The position numbers and the translations under genes are program-made. This document shows positions 9,238-19,314 of a stretch of DNA of 64,000 nt, one piece after another; the stretch's first letter is position 1; every line of letters starts with the position of its first letter. The DNA is from Pollutiaquabacter aromativorans (GTDB lineage Bacteria > Bacteroidota > Bacteroidia > AKYH767-A > 2013-40CM-41-45): contig CP185379.1 of assembly GCA_049177215.1 (NCBI GenBank), forward strand, positions 1,426,001 to 1,490,000, read 5' to 3'. The notes beneath the pieces were generated by a model. That model saw nothing but the letters and a program-made list of their open reading frames with translations. It was not told the DNA's origin and made no database searches.

Positions 9238-10017
9238 ATGTTTGCCATTTGCCCTTTAAGCGTAGTGCCGGTCAGAAAAGAACCGAGCGACCGAAGCGAA
9301 ATCGTTACCCAGTTGCTCTTCGGTGATCTGGTGGAGATACAAGACCGACAGGACAATTGGCGGAAGATCAAAGTGCTGGATGACGATTATCCGGGATGGG
9401 TTGACAAGAAACAATTGCGCGCCATGGAAGAATCGGAAGTGCGCACCATCCTGAGCGCACCCCGTACCGTAACACTGGACATCGTTCAATTAGTCGTCTG
9501 GGACCAGCACCAGATGATCCCGGTGGTGCTCGGCAGCGTCCTGCCCGGCTATCATGACAAGCAATTCAATATTTCCGGAACTGCGTTTCAATATGAGGGT
9601 TCCGTAACACAGCTATCGAAGCCTGATCCTGCGCACATGCTGGAACATGCGTACATGTACCTGCACGCTCCTTATCTGTGGGGAGGAAAATCTCCGTTCG
9701 GAATCGACTGCTCGGGCTTTACCCAGATGGTTTACAAACTTTCCGGCATCCGGATACGACGGGATGCCTGGCAACAATCCGAGCAGGGAACGCCTGTTCC
9801 CAATATCCAGGAAGCGCGTGCAGGCGACCTCGCTTTTTTTTCCAATGATGAGGGCAAAGTCATTCACACCGGAATCTTACTTCCCGGTGGCCGGATCATG
9901 CATGCCAGTGGCAGAGTCAGGATCGATGAACTCGATGCTACCGGTATTTTGAATTCAGATACCGGTCAACTCAGTCACCGCCTGCATTCCGTGCGCAGGT
10001 ACGTGAATCTTCCCTGA
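9238..10017 (+). CDS. NlpC/P60 (C40) peptidoglycan peptidase with N-terminal SH3-like domains
   Basis: A 259-residue protein. Residues 1-60 resemble a bacterial SH3 domain (VPVRKEPSDRSEIVTQLLFGD), followed by a second SH3-like stretch to about 125. The C-terminal C40 peptidase has Cys158 in GIDCSGFTQ, His210 in VIHTGIL and a third polar residue at His222 in IMHASGRV, the expected Cys-His-His arrangement of gamma-D-glutamyl-diamino acid endopeptidases that cut or trim peptidoglycan stem peptides. There is no evident signal peptide, as in relatives thought to act on cytoplasmic recycled muropeptides. It starts 17 bases after the thiolase terminator. Confidence 0.88.
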   Translation: MFAICPLSVVPVRKEPSDRSEIVTQLLFGDLVEIQDRQDNWRKIKVLDDDYPGWVDKKQLRAMEESEVRTILSAPRTVTLDIVQLVVWDQHQMIPVVLGSVLPGYHDKQFNISGTAFQYEGSVTQLSKPDPAHMLEHAYMYLHAPYLWGGKSPFGIDCSGFTQMVYKLSGIRIRRDAWQQSEQGTPVPNIQEARAGDLAFFSNDEGKVIHTGILLPGGRIMHASGRVRIDELDATGILNSDTGQLSHRLHSVRRYVNLP

Positions 10018-10080
10018 GGTATCGGCACCCACTTAGGTGCCTGATGGCGATCATTTTAGGAATTTGTTGAAAAAACGCCC

Positions 10081-10111
10081 TTGTTTGTTAATGAAATTAA
10101 CAATTAATTTG
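10081..10111 (+). promoter_or_regulatory. Probable promoter of the OmpA-family gene
   Basis: TTG at 10081-10083, 20 bases, then TTAATTTG at 10104-10111 (seven of eight matches to TAnnTTTG). This fits the TTG-N17-23-TAnnTTTG layout. The spacer contains a small palindrome GTTAATGAAATTAAC that could be an operator. Confidence 0.35.
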
Positions 10112-10140
10112 GTCATTACCTTAACCAAAACCGCGAACTC

Positions 10141-11643
10141 ATGAATTGCAGAACATTTAGTCACTTGTTGCTTGGCCTTGCCATGTTGCTGGTGACCGGC
10201 ACAAGCATGGCCCAAAATGCTGAATTCAAATGGGGACTGGGATTCCACGGAGCCTTGGTCGAATCTAAGACCAGCCTTGGTGATAATTTCTTCAGTTTCA
10301 AGGTGAATGACAAAACCTTTGGCCAGGGCATTTCTATCAATCGTTACCTGAACAAGTCTTTTGATCTGGGATTGTTCCTGCTGCATGGAGCCATGTCGCA
10401 AAAGAAGGATCCCTATTTCATGGATGACCTGGTTTACACGGCAGATCTTCGCCTTCGTTATAAACTGTACAACGGGTACATTTTCAACGAAGATGCCTGC
10501 ATAGGACCTTATCTGACTGCCGGTATCGGCGGTGCTTTCGGTGATGTGGAAGCAAATGGACCTAAGGAGAAAATCGACGATAACATGGTTGCAGGCCTCG
10601 ACATCTATGCCGGAGCCGGAATCCGTTTCCGTCTGAGTGATCAGGTCAGCCTGGATTGGCAGACCGGTTTGCACATGCCTTCGGATAACAAGTGGGATGC
10701 TAACGAAGACGGCGACAAGGATCAGTTCCTCGAGCACTCGCTCGGTGTGATCGTCAACCTCGGTGTTGCTAAGGATAGCGACGGTGATGGCGTTTCCGAT
10801 AAGAACGACAAGTGTCCGAATACCCCTGCCGGTGTCAAAGTTGATGAAGCCGGATGTCCGCTCGACGGCGATAAGGACGGCGTGGCCGATTACCTTGATG
10901 ATTGCCCGGCAGTGCCTGGTGTTGCCGCCCTTAAAGGCTGTCCGGACAAGGACAATGACGGCGTTGCTGATCGTGATGACCGTTGCCCGGATGTTGCCGG
11001 CCTGATGACCCTGCAAGGTTGTCCGGACGCGGACGGCGACGGGGTAGCCGATCTGGATGACAAATGCCCGGATACCAAGGCAGGATATAAAGTAAACGAA
11101 ACCGGTTGCCCGATGGACAGTGACGGAGACGGTGTAGTGAATGAAGAAGACGATTGCCCGACCATCAAAGGTGCCGCCTTCCTGAAAGGTTGTCCGGATG
11201 GTGACAGCGACGGCATTGCCGACAAAGACGACAAGTGTCCTACGGTAGCCGGCGTTGCCAGCAACAAAGGTTGTCCGGAGATCCCGAAAGAGATCATCAC
11301 CCAGATCACCAAGATCGCCAGCAAGATCTTCTTCGAGACCGGTTCCGATAAGCTGAAGAGCGCCTCTAAGACCCAGCTTGACGACCTCTCCGACATCCTC
11401 AAGAAGTATCCGGAAGCGAAACTTTCCATCGAAGGCCACACCGACAACACCGGTGACGCGCAGAAGAACATGGTGCTTTCGCAGAAGCGTTGTGAGTCTG
11501 TAAAGAACTACCTCGCATCGAAAGGAGTCGACCCTGAGCGCATGAAAGCCACCGGTTACGGCGATACCCGTCCGGTTGCAGACAATAAGACTTCGGAAGG
11601 CCGTGCGAAGAACCGTCGCGTGGAGTTGAAGACCGAGTACTAA
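10141..11643 (+). CDS. OmpA-family outer-membrane protein with thrombospondin type 3 repeats
   Basis: A 500-residue protein with a signal peptide (to about residue 25), then a beta-barrel of roughly 190 residues. From about 217 to 380 comes a string of Asp-rich calcium-binding TSP3 repeats (DSDGDGV, DKDNDGVADRDDRCPD and similar), each closed by a Cys-Pro pair. The C-terminal OmpA domain (about 390-500) has IEGHTDNTG and KNRRVEL, which hold the Asp and Arg that bind diaminopimelate in peptidoglycan. The protein should tie the outer membrane to the cell wall. It is monocistronic, with its own promoter and terminator. Abundant porin-like proteins of this type are common in the phylum. Confidence 0.93.
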   Translation: MNCRTFSHLLLGLAMLLVTGTSMAQNAEFKWGLGFHGALVESKTSLGDNFFSFKVNDKTFGQGISINRYLNKSFDLGLFLLHGAMSQKKDPYFMDDLVYTADLRLRYKLYNGYIFNEDACIGPYLTAGIGGAFGDVEANGPKEKIDDNMVAGLDIYAGAGIRFRLSDQVSLDWQTGLHMPSDNKWDANEDGDKDQFLEHSLGVIVNLGVAKDSDGDGVSDKNDKCPNTPAGVKVDEAGCPLDGDKDGVADYLDDCPAVPGVAALKGCPDKDNDGVADRDDRCPDVAGLMTLQGCPDADGDGVADLDDKCPDTKAGYKVNETGCPMDSDGDGVVNEEDDCPTIKGAAFLKGCPDGDSDGIADKDDKCPTVAGVASNKGCPEIPKEIITQITKIASKIFFETGSDKLKSASKTQLDDLSDILKKYPEAKLSIEGHTDNTGDAQKNMVLSQKRCESVKNYLASKGVDPERMKATGYGDTRPVADNKTSEGRAKNRRVELKTEY

Positions 11644-11669
11644 GAAAAGCCGAACAACGGTAGAGACAG

Positions 11670-11698
11670 AGCCGCTCCATTCGGGGCGGCTTTTCTTG
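11670..11698 (+). terminator. Intrinsic terminator after the OmpA-family gene
   Basis: AGCCGCTCC pairs with GGGGCGGCT (one G-T wobble) around a four-base loop, followed by TTTTCTTGTT. Confidence 0.8.
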
Positions 11699-11718
11699 TT
11701 AATGGTTCCGGGTTTCGA

Positions 11719-11834
11719 GTTTCGGGTTCCGGGTTTAGTTGAAGGTTGAAGGTTGAAGGTTGAAGGTCGCTCACATCGTTACAACGTTCAAACGTTTAAA
11801 CGTTTAAACGTTCATTAAACCCGGAACCCGGAAC
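11719..11834. repeat. Intergenic repeat cluster: inverted arms enclosing 7-bp tandem repeats
   Basis: Arms 11719-11736 and 11817-11834 are inverted copies matching at 17 of 18 positions (GTTYCGGGTTCCGGGTTT). A second, shorter copy of the left arm lies at 11704-11715. Between the arms are four exact copies of GTTGAAG (11738-11765) and an ACGTTTAA-type palindromic repeat (about 11783-11813). There is no open frame. Confidence 0.75.
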
Positions 11835-12096
11835 ATCTTTCAGCCCCGCGCAGCGGCATTCGCCACGCATTTCACGCCGTTCGCCAAAAAGGGCTTTACA
11901 AAATGTCAACAAATATTTGCCAATTCCAATTTCTCCATGCTATCTTTCGAATCCCTTCAAACTGCCCATGAATAAAGGCTTACCATCCTTTTGGCAAATT
12001 TTCGAGTTTCTCATACGACGACCGTCTCCGGTTCCGGTGACGGTATCCTCATATTCTTCCCTGAAACACAACAAAACAACCAATAACTCAATCAAC
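11835..12096. other. Gene-free leader of the giant surface protein
   Basis: No coding signal. The reading frame of the next gene is open back to a TTG at 11917, but that extension is polar and precedes the signal peptide. AATATTTG at 11912-11919 matches the -7 box at seven of eight positions and would give a leader of about 170 bases. I see nothing else definite. Confidence 0.4.
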
Positions 12097-15000
12097 ATGA
12101 AACATCAACCTACTACGAACAACTCGTTGTTACGTTTGCTGGGACTGGCTCTCTTGCTGAGCTGTTTCACGGCGTTTACAACGAACGCGCAGACTCCGCT
12201 GATCTCCCCTTCCGGGGATGGGGGCTTCGAGAATGGAAGCACCTTCGCAGCGAACAACTGGATCCTGGTCAATGGCACCCCGACCAGTACGCTGAACCAG
12301 TGGATCATTGGCCCATCATCGACTTCGGGAGTGGGCACTGGCAATAGCGCCTACATTACGAACAATACGACGACCTCGGCATATGCCTATACCAACAATT
12401 CCGCCCAGTACATCGTCCACTTCTACCGGGATATCACATTCCCCGCCGGCGAGACGAACATCACCCTGAGCTTTGATTGGAAAGGGGTCGGTGAAACTTC
12501 CGCATATGATGGGCTACAGGTCTCGATCGCACCGACGTCTGTGACGCCAACAGCAGCAGCCACTGCCCCTAGTGGAACTGTGAGCACTGCGATCGTAGCC
12601 GGTGCGACATTCGTGGGAAATGCGCTCTATTTCAATCAAAGTACGGCGACCAATACCGTCATCTCGATACCAGCCAGTCTCGCTGGAAACTGTTCATCGA
12701 GCTCAACGCTCCGGTTGATCTTCACCTTCCGCATGGATGGCTCTGTTGGTACTTCCCCGGCCACCGCAATCGATAACATCAGCCTGACCTCAAGCACACC
12801 GACCATTACGTCCGCTGGTGGCACCTTCACCATTAACAACACACTTCCGACCTCCGGCACCAACTTCCAAACCTTCAGCGCGGCCATCAGCGCAGCGAAC
12901 AGTGCCACGGCCTGTGGAGCCCTCACTGGTCCGATCACGTTTAATGTGAGCGCCGGTCAGACGTTCAGCGAGAACGTTCCCGCACTGACAGCATCGGGCT
13001 CTTCAGCCTTGAATTACATTCGCTTTCTGAAGAGCGGTGCAGGAGCTAACCCTAAGATCACACCGACCGGGTCTGCCGGGTCCGCGGACTTCGCCTTCTG
13101 TGTCTCAGGGGGTGACTTCATTACGATCGATGGCATCGACCTGGATGCCTCGGCAGGGTCAGCCGTGGAGTATGGCCTGCTTGTACGGAACGCTTCTTCC
13201 ACGAACGGCGCGCAGAACAACACGTTCCAGAACATGGTTATCAACCAGGGAACACGCGGGGGAAGCAACACGAGTTACGGCATCCTGCAGACCGTTAGCA
13301 GCACGGGCGGCGGCGTGACGCCTACGAGCGCCGGCGGTGCGAACAGCACGAACAAGTATTATAACCTCACGGTGACGAACGTCCGAGACGGTGGCATATA
13401 CCTGCTGGGTAACACCAGCTTCCCGGACCTCGCGTGTGAGATTGGCACCTCGGCATGTGCTACCCGTAACACAATCAGCAACGTAGGACCGACATCAACA
13501 ACCTTCAGTGGCGCATTTGGGATGCGGGCCGATGCTCAGAGCGGATTCAAGATCTTCAATAACAATGTAACGGCCATCGCAGGTAACCAGAGCACCACGC
13601 GTGGCATCTATGTACTTACTAACGCTGGCAATTCGGAGATCTACCGCAACCAAGTGAGGGATGTGAGTGTGTTCGGTTCCACCACCACCACTTCTTCCTG
13701 CTACGGCATCCAGACGGAAAATCTGACCACCGGAACGAACAACATCAAGATTTACAACAACGCGGTCTCGAACCTGTACACCTCACGGACGTCAGCAAGC
13801 GCCACACGCTATGTGTTCGGCATCTTCGTGGGAGTGTCGAGCGCCACTTCCTCCCAATCGTACGATATTGACAATAACACCGTCAGCATCGGCCAGGGGC
13901 TGAACGCGGCGATCTCCAGTACGTGCTTCGAAGTACAGAACAACTCGGCGGTTTACCGCATCCGAGGGAACATCTTCGCCAACTACTCGTCTGCTAATGC
14001 CACCGCTAGGCACTATGCGGTGCGGTTCACTGGCGCAACCTGGGGCGCAGCGGGATCGGTCTCGAACTACAACAATTACTACATCGCAACCGACCTGGGC
14101 ACCAGTGGCTTCATCAGCCTGGTGAACGCAGCGGCCAATAGCACACTCATTGCTCACCAGGCAGCGCTGACCTCACCGGCAAGTCAGGATGCCAATTCGC
14201 AAACGGTGGATCCTCAGTTGACCAACCCCAACACGAACCTGCAAGCGTCCGCGTTGGCGTTGAATAACGTGACAGGCTTTACCGTACAGTCATGGGTCAC
14301 AGACGACATCCTCTGTACCGCTCGCGGTGCCTCCCCCCATGATTTTGGCGCCTATTCCATAACACCGGTTACCTTGGACATGGGTGCAACAGCCCTTGTA
14401 GCCCCGGTCACTACGGGTTGCTATGGTGCCACCGAGACTGTGACCGTTACGGTCAGGAACTTTGGCATCTCCACGATCGACTTCAGCGTGAACCCTACCA
14501 CGGTGACCGTGAACGTGACCGGTGCCGTGACGGCCACTTTGACCGCAACCTTGAGCAGTGGCACACTGGCAGCCAGTGGCACGCAGAACGTAAATATGTC
14601 CTCGACATTGAACATGTCGACTGCGGGTATCTACACCTTCAATGCGTTCACCACCGTAGCAGGTGATGGTAATGCGACGAACGATGCCATGACCGCGACT
14701 ACTCGGACTGTGGTGGCGCCGGTAACCTTACCGCAAAGCGTGAACTTCACCGGTTATACCGGTGCCGATCTCACTACCCTATTCCCCAACTGGTTCGAAG
14801 CGACCGGTGCATCGGCACCCTCAGGTACAAGCAGTGCCTGGACCAGCCAGAGCGGTTGGTCACCTGCCAACACCACGGCCAAGATCAACCTCTATACTAC
14901 GGGGAAGAACGATTGGATCGTGGGTCCGAAGTTCGTTCCTACTACCGGGGCGTCGCTTAACTACAGCATTGCTATTACGGACTATAATACAGTGGGCGTG

Positions 15001-18000
15001 GATGCGAGCGGCATGCAGGGCACGGATGACTTCGTTCAGGTGCGCATCTCCACAGATTGCGGCTTGAGTTGGACCTCCTTGGTGACCTGGAACGCGGCCA
15101 ATACCACCTCCATCAGCAATACGCTGGTCACGCAGACCTTGGACCTTACCCCGTACGCCGGGCAGCAGTGCATCATTGCCTTCTTTGCTTCGGAAGGCAC
15201 CACGGACGACAGTCCGGACTACGACTTCCACATTGACAATGTGTCGATTCAGAGTGTTTGCACCGGCACTCCGAGCGCTGGCACCAGCAGCGTGGTGAGC
15301 ACGGCACCATACTGTGCAGGCACCGCGGTGAACATGACGAACAATGCCGTGAACACCGGTGGTGGTATCACCTACCAGTGGCAGGTGAGCACTACCAGCG
15401 GCAGTGGTTATGTGAACGTTAGCGTCGGCACAGGTGGCACTAGCCAGAATTACACCACAGGCCCGCTGGCGGCTGGTACCTATTACTATGTGCTGGCGGT
15501 GACCTGCTCCGGTGGACCGACCACGGTGCTGAGCAACGAGCTCACTGTGGTAGTGATCCCGGGTCCTACTGTCGGCGTTTCCGGCGGCAACTTGATTTGC
15601 GGCAGCGGTTCAGTGACCCTGACGGCTTCGGGTGCCAGCTCTTATTCCTGGGCACCAGGCGGTTCCACCAGCAACCCGCTGACGGCTTCGCCGACCAGTA
15701 CCACTACCTATACCGTAACTGGAACGGATGGTAATTCCTGTACCGCTACGTCCACGCATACAGTAGTGGTTTCGAATGCTGTTGTTATTACCGGAACGTC
15801 CGCCACCCCCTCAGACGTTTGTAATGGCGGAAGTACTTCGCTCGCCGTTTCTGTTGCAGGTCCAGCCGCATATTGTTCGGCCACTGCCAACAGTACCAGT
15901 TTCGAGAAGATCAGCAACGTTTCGCTGAACACCATTAACAACACCAGCAGCTCAACAGCAGGTTACGAGGACTTCACTGCTGTCAATACGAGTCTTGCTG
16001 TCGGTACACCTTACAGCGTTTCAGTAACCGTATCCAGCGCTTATGCCTCGGATGACCGGGTGTATATCTGGGTCGACCTTAACCAGGATGGAGTCTTCGG
16101 TGATCCTTCTGAGAAACTGTACGATGGAGCTGTCAGCACGTTTTGTCCTTCCTGTAGCGGGTCCAGCTCAGCTACACTCACCGGTACGCTGACCATTCCC
16201 GGTTCAGCAGGCAACGGAACGACACGGATGCGTGTTCGTTTGCAGGACAACAGTGCTTCGATACCGAACACGACTCCCTGCGGTGCATCTTCTTTCGGCC
16301 AAGTGGAAGACTACACCGTGAATATTTCCGGAGGTGTGAATGCCTATTCCTATTCCTGGTCTCCTGCCACCTTCCTCAACAATACGACACTGGCCAGTCC
16401 CACAGCCAGCGGCATGACTTCGTCGGAAACTTACACTGTCACCGTTACCAACAGTGCCGGTTGTACGGCCACCCAGTCGGTTTCTGTTAACGTGTATGCT
16501 CCCTTTACAGCCTCGGCAAATGCTGACAACAACGTTTCCTGCTTTGGCGGCAACAACGGTGCAGCTACTGTCTCCGCTTCGGGCGGCAGCGGCAGCTACA
16601 GCTATAGCTGGGCTCCCTCGGGTGGCACTTTGGCTTCGGCGAGCGGCCTTACCGCTGGCATCTATACGGTGACGGTGACCGATGCCACGTGCGGTACCAC
16701 CACTGCCAGCGTGACCATCACCGAGCCTTCCGCAGTCAGTATTACCTGCACTCCGACCAACCCGAGCTGCTTCGGTGGCAACGACGGTCAGGTAGTTGTA
16801 AGCGCTTCAGGCGGCACGGGTAGCATCAGCGGTACGGGTACCTTTACCAGTCTCTCCGCGGGCGCTTATTCTTACACCGTAACCGATGCAAACGGCTGTA
16901 CGGCCTCCTGTTCCGGATCTTTGGTTGATCCTCCTCAATTGATCGCTTCCTGTGTTGCATCCGATGTTTCCTGCCCCGGCGGTAGCAACGGTTCAGTAAC
17001 GGTTTCCGCTACGGGCGGCACCGGCGCCTATACCGGCACTGGCACCTTCGGCGGTTTGACAGCCGGTTCATACAATTACACGGTAACGGATGCCAACGGT
17101 TGTACTGCATCCTGCAGCGCCACGGTCGGCACGTCCGGCAGCAACTCGGTCGCTCCGACCGGCGCTTCCGCTTCGGCTGCCAACATCTGTCTGCCTAACA
17201 ACGTGACCCTCTCGGTTGTCGGTGGTTCACTCGGATCCGGCGCTAACTGGGTATGGTACGCCGGTGCTTGCGGTGCCGGTGCTCCGATCGGAACGGGCGC
17301 TTCCATTTCCTACACGCCTCCGTCTGCCGGAACCTATCCTTTCTACGTTCGTGCTGAAGGTGCTTGTAACACCACGACTTGTGCTACTGTATCGGTAGTC
17401 GTTTCCGGCGGTCAACCGACCGGTACCATCTCCATCACCAGCGCTCCGGCTTCCGGCTGCGTGGGTGGTTCCGATGTAATCACGACCAACTCCGTACTTG
17501 GCGCTACCGGTTACAACTGGAGCGGTCCGCCGCAAGTCCTGTTCAACGGTCAGCCCAGCCCGTACGTCTCCGCTACCAACTCGGTAACGGTATCCTACTC
17601 CGCTCTCCCGACCGGTGGTCAGTCCGGCTGGAACATCTGCGTGCAGGCTGTCAACGCCTGCGGCGCTTCGCCGAACACCAAGTGTACCTGGATCCGCGCT
17701 ACCCTCACCCAGCCGTCCGCTATCACGGGTAACATCATCGGCTGTCCGTCTACTGTGGGTACGTACTCCATCCCGGCTGTGGCAGGTGCTACATCTTATC
17801 AGTGGACCGGCACGTCCGGTATGACGGTTGTCGGAACCGGTACTTCCGCTACGGTAACCTTCGGCCCCGGCTTCACCAGTGGTACGCTCTGCGTATCCGG
17901 TGTGACCTCCTGCGGATATGTCGGCGCTTCCCGCTGCATGACCATTTCGGCTGCTCCGGCCATCCCGGGTACCATCTCCGGTTCCTCGACCATCTGTCCG

Positions 18001-19014
18001 GGCGGTTCTTCATCCTACTCCATCGCTGCCGTTCCGGGCGCAACCTCCTACATCTGGAGCACGACCGGTTCTGGTGTCTCGGTAGTCGGTAGCGGTACCA
18101 GCGCTACGGTCTCTACCACCAGCGGCTTCACCGCAGGCTCGGTTTGCGTAGTGGCAGTCAGCGCCTGCGGCGCCAACTCCGCTCAGCGTTGCAAGACCAT
18201 CAGCACCGGTAAACTCGGCACCCCGGGTAACATCACCGGCGACCCGATCAACGGCGTTTGCGGTCAGACCTACACCTACAGTATCCCGGCCATGAGTGGC
18301 GCCAGCAGCTACAGCTGGACCCTGCCTGCCGGTGCTACCGGTTCGTCTTCGACCAACTCTATCACTGTGACCTTCTCCGGCGGCTTCACCACCGGTCAGA
18401 TCTGTGTCAATGGTGTTAACGGTTGTGGTGCAGGATTCCAGCGTTGCGTGACTGTTAACGGTAACCCGTCCAACGTCACCGGCCTGACGACTTCAACTCC
18501 GTCTCCGTGTATGGGTACCGACATCCTGGTGACCTGGAACGCTACCAACGGCGCTTCAACCTACGAAGTACTGGTTCCGGTTGGTTACACCGTGCTCACG
18601 GGTACTCCGACCTCCAACACCTTCGCGATCGTGAACGCCGGATTCTCCAATGGTTCCATCGGTATCCGTGCCAACAGCAGCTGTGGCAATTCCGGTACGG
18701 CCACCCTGGCCATTACCCCGGTTTCTTGCCGCGTAGCTGGTTCTGCTGACGTTGCTGCCGCTCTTCGCACTGAAGTATTCCCGAACCCGACCACCGGTAC
18801 GGTGAACATCCGCTTCAACAGCGAGAACAGCGACATGCAGTATGTGGTGAACGTCACCGATCTGAGCGGTCGCGTTATTCTCTCCGAGCGCAACAAGGCT
18901 TCCAAAGGTTCCAACCTGCACACCCTCGACCTGAGCGGTATGGCAAAAGGAACCTACCTGGTCAGCCTCCTCACCGACAACGGTAAGGAAGTTGTTCGCG
19001 TCACGGTAGAATAA
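12097..19014 (+). CDS. Giant T9SS-secreted multidomain surface protein (SprB and GEVED repeats)
   Basis: The protein has about 2305 residues; the start is the ATG directly before a signal peptide (MKHQPTTNNSLLRLLGLA, cleaved near residue 32). Domains in order by DNA position: a choice-of-anchor-like domain (12.2-12.8 kb), a right-handed beta-helix region (12.95-14.25 kb), a CARDB-like domain (about 14.38-14.7 kb), a cleaved-adhesin-like domain (14.74-15.26 kb), two Ig-like domains, a GEVED domain (15.85-16.33 kb, ending GQVEDYTVNI), three SprB repeats (16.5-17.13 kb, each with SASGG), four or five PKD-like domains (17.4-18.5 kb), and a type A sorting domain (VFPNPTTGTVNIRF, from about 18.77 kb). 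SprB relatives move on the cell surface in gliding bacteria; here adhesion or gliding is only an inference. Codon choice changes near 15.56 kb. Confidence 0.9.
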   Translation: MKHQPTTNNSLLRLLGLALLLSCFTAFTTNAQTPLISPSGDGGFENGSTFAANNWILVNGTPTSTLNQWIIGPSSTSGVGTGNSAYITNNTTTSAYAYTNNSAQYIVHFYRDITFPAGETNITLSFDWKGVGETSAYDGLQVSIAPTSVTPTAAATAPSGTVSTAIVAGATFVGNALYFNQSTATNTVISIPASLAGNCSSSSTLRLIFTFRMDGSVGTSPATAIDNISLTSSTPTITSAGGTFTINNTLPTSGTNFQTFSAAISAANSATACGALTGPITFNVSAGQTFSENVPALTASGSSALNYIRFLKSGAGANPKITPTGSAGSADFAFCVSGGDFITIDGIDLDASAGSAVEYGLLVRNASSTNGAQNNTFQNMVINQGTRGGSNTSYGILQTVSSTGGGVTPTSAGGANSTNKYYNLTVTNVRDGGIYLLGNTSFPDLACEIGTSACATRNTISNVGPTSTTFSGAFGMRADAQSGFKIFNNNVTAIAGNQSTTRGIYVLTNAGNSEIYRNQVRDVSVFGSTTTTSSCYGIQTENLTTGTNNIKIYNNAVSNLYTSRTSASATRYVFGIFVGVSSATSSQSYDIDNNTVSIGQGLNAAISSTCFEVQNNSAVYRIRGNIFANYSSANATARHYAVRFTGATWGAAGSVSNYNNYYIATDLGTSGFISLVNAAANSTLIAHQAALTSPASQDANSQTVDPQLTNPNTNLQASALALNNVTGFTVQSWVTDDILCTARGASPHDFGAYSITPVTLDMGATALVAPVTTGCYGATETVTVTVRNFGISTIDFSVNPTTVTVNVTGAVTATLTATLSSGTLAASGTQNVNMSSTLNMSTAGIYTFNAFTTVAGDGNATNDAMTATTRTVVAPVTLPQSVNFTGYTGADLTTLFPNWFEATGASAPSGTSSAWTSQSGWSPANTTAKINLYTTGKNDWIVGPKFVPTTGASLNYSIAITDYNTVGVDASGMQGTDDFVQVRISTDCGLSWTSLVTWNAANTTSISNTLVTQTLDLTPYAGQQCIIAFFASEGTTDDSPDYDFHIDNVSIQSVCTGTPSAGTSSVVSTAPYCAGTAVNMTNNAVNTGGGITYQWQVSTTSGSGYVNVSVGTGGTSQNYTTGPLAAGTYYYVLAVTCSGGPTTVLSNELTVVVIPGPTVGVSGGNLICGSGSVTLTASGASSYSWAPGGSTSNPLTASPTSTTTYTVTGTDGNSCTATSTHTVVVSNAVVITGTSATPSDVCNGGSTSLAVSVAGPAAYCSATANSTSFEKISNVSLNTINNTSSSTAGYEDFTAVNTSLAVGTPYSVSVTVSSAYASDDRVYIWVDLNQDGVFGDPSEKLYDGAVSTFCPSCSGSSSATLTGTLTIPGSAGNGTTRMRVRLQDNSASIPNTTPCGASSFGQVEDYTVNISGGVNAYSYSWSPATFLNNTTLASPTASGMTSSETYTVTVTNSAGCTATQSVSVNVYAPFTASANADNNVSCFGGNNGAATVSASGGSGSYSYSWAPSGGTLASASGLTAGIYTVTVTDATCGTTTASVTITEPSAVSITCTPTNPSCFGGNDGQVVVSASGGTGSISGTGTFTSLSAGAYSYTVTDANGCTASCSGSLVDPPQLIASCVASDVSCPGGSNGSVTVSATGGTGAYTGTGTFGGLTAGSYNYTVTDANGCTASCSATVGTSGSNSVAPTGASASAANICLPNNVTLSVVGGSLGSGANWVWYAGACGAGAPIGTGASISYTPPSAGTYPFYVRAEGACNTTTCATVSVVVSGGQPTGTISITSAPASGCVGGSDVITTNSVLGATGYNWSGPPQVLFNGQPSPYVSATNSVTVSYSALPTGGQSGWNICVQAVNACGASPNTKCTWIRATLTQPSAITGNIIGCPSTVGTYSIPAVAGATSYQWTGTSGMTVVGTGTSATVTFGPGFTSGTLCVSGVTSCGYVGASRCMTISAAPAIPGTISGSSTICPGGSSSYSIAAVPGATSYIWSTTGSGVSVVGSGTSATVSTTSGFTAGSVCVVAVSACGANSAQRCKTISTGKLGTPGNITGDPINGVCGQTYTYSIPAMSGASSYSWTLPAGATGSSSTNSITVTFSGGFTTGQICVNGVNGCGAGFQRCVTVNGNPSNVTGLTTSTPSPCMGTDILVTWNATNGASTYEVLVPVGYTVLTGTPTSNTFAIVNAGFSNGSIGIRANSSCGNSGTATLAITPVSCRVAGSADVAAALRTEVFPNPTTGTVNIRFNSENSDMQYVVNVTDLSGRVILSERNKASKGSNLHTLDLSGMAKGTYLVSLLTDNGKEVVRVTVE

Positions 19015-19032
19015 TCCTATACCCGATTAATC

Positions 19033-19066
19033 AAAAAGCCGGTCCCTTTCGGGACCGGCTTTTTTT
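19033..19066 (+). terminator. Intrinsic terminator after the giant surface protein
   Basis: AAAAAGCCGGTCCC pairs perfectly with GGGACCGGCTTTTT around a TTTC loop, with a run of seven T on the 3' side. Confidence 0.9.
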
Positions 19067-19314
19067 ATCCCAACAAGCAGTCTGGGATAGCCCATTTTAC
19101 GTCGATTATGGAGCCAATTGCCAACGATTCATCCCCAGATTCCCCCCATTGGCCAAATGCTCGATAGTCTCTACCCTAAAAATTGAAATTTTCCCCAAAA
19201 ATTAGATATTTTAGAATGGTTTACTGCGCATTTCTTATGAACAAGTATTGATAATCAGGCTTGGAAAAACTATTTTTACTCAACTTGGAAAAGGGCCATC
19301 AACCCGCTTTTCCG
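19067..19314. other. AT-rich intergenic region
   Basis: Distinctly richer in A+T than the flanking genes (runs such as GAAATTTTCCCC and AAAAATTAGATATTTTAG). It probably holds the promoter of the next gene, but I cannot point to a clean -33/-7 pair. The next reading frame is open back to a TTG at 19261. Confidence 0.4.

Noticed and set aside
10051..11439. Minus-strand open frame of 462 codons opposite the OmpA-family gene
   Set aside because: It covers the TSP3 repeats in antisense, giving a repetitive Val/Ile/Arg-rich translation without family features; the plus strand has a signal peptide and OmpA domain.
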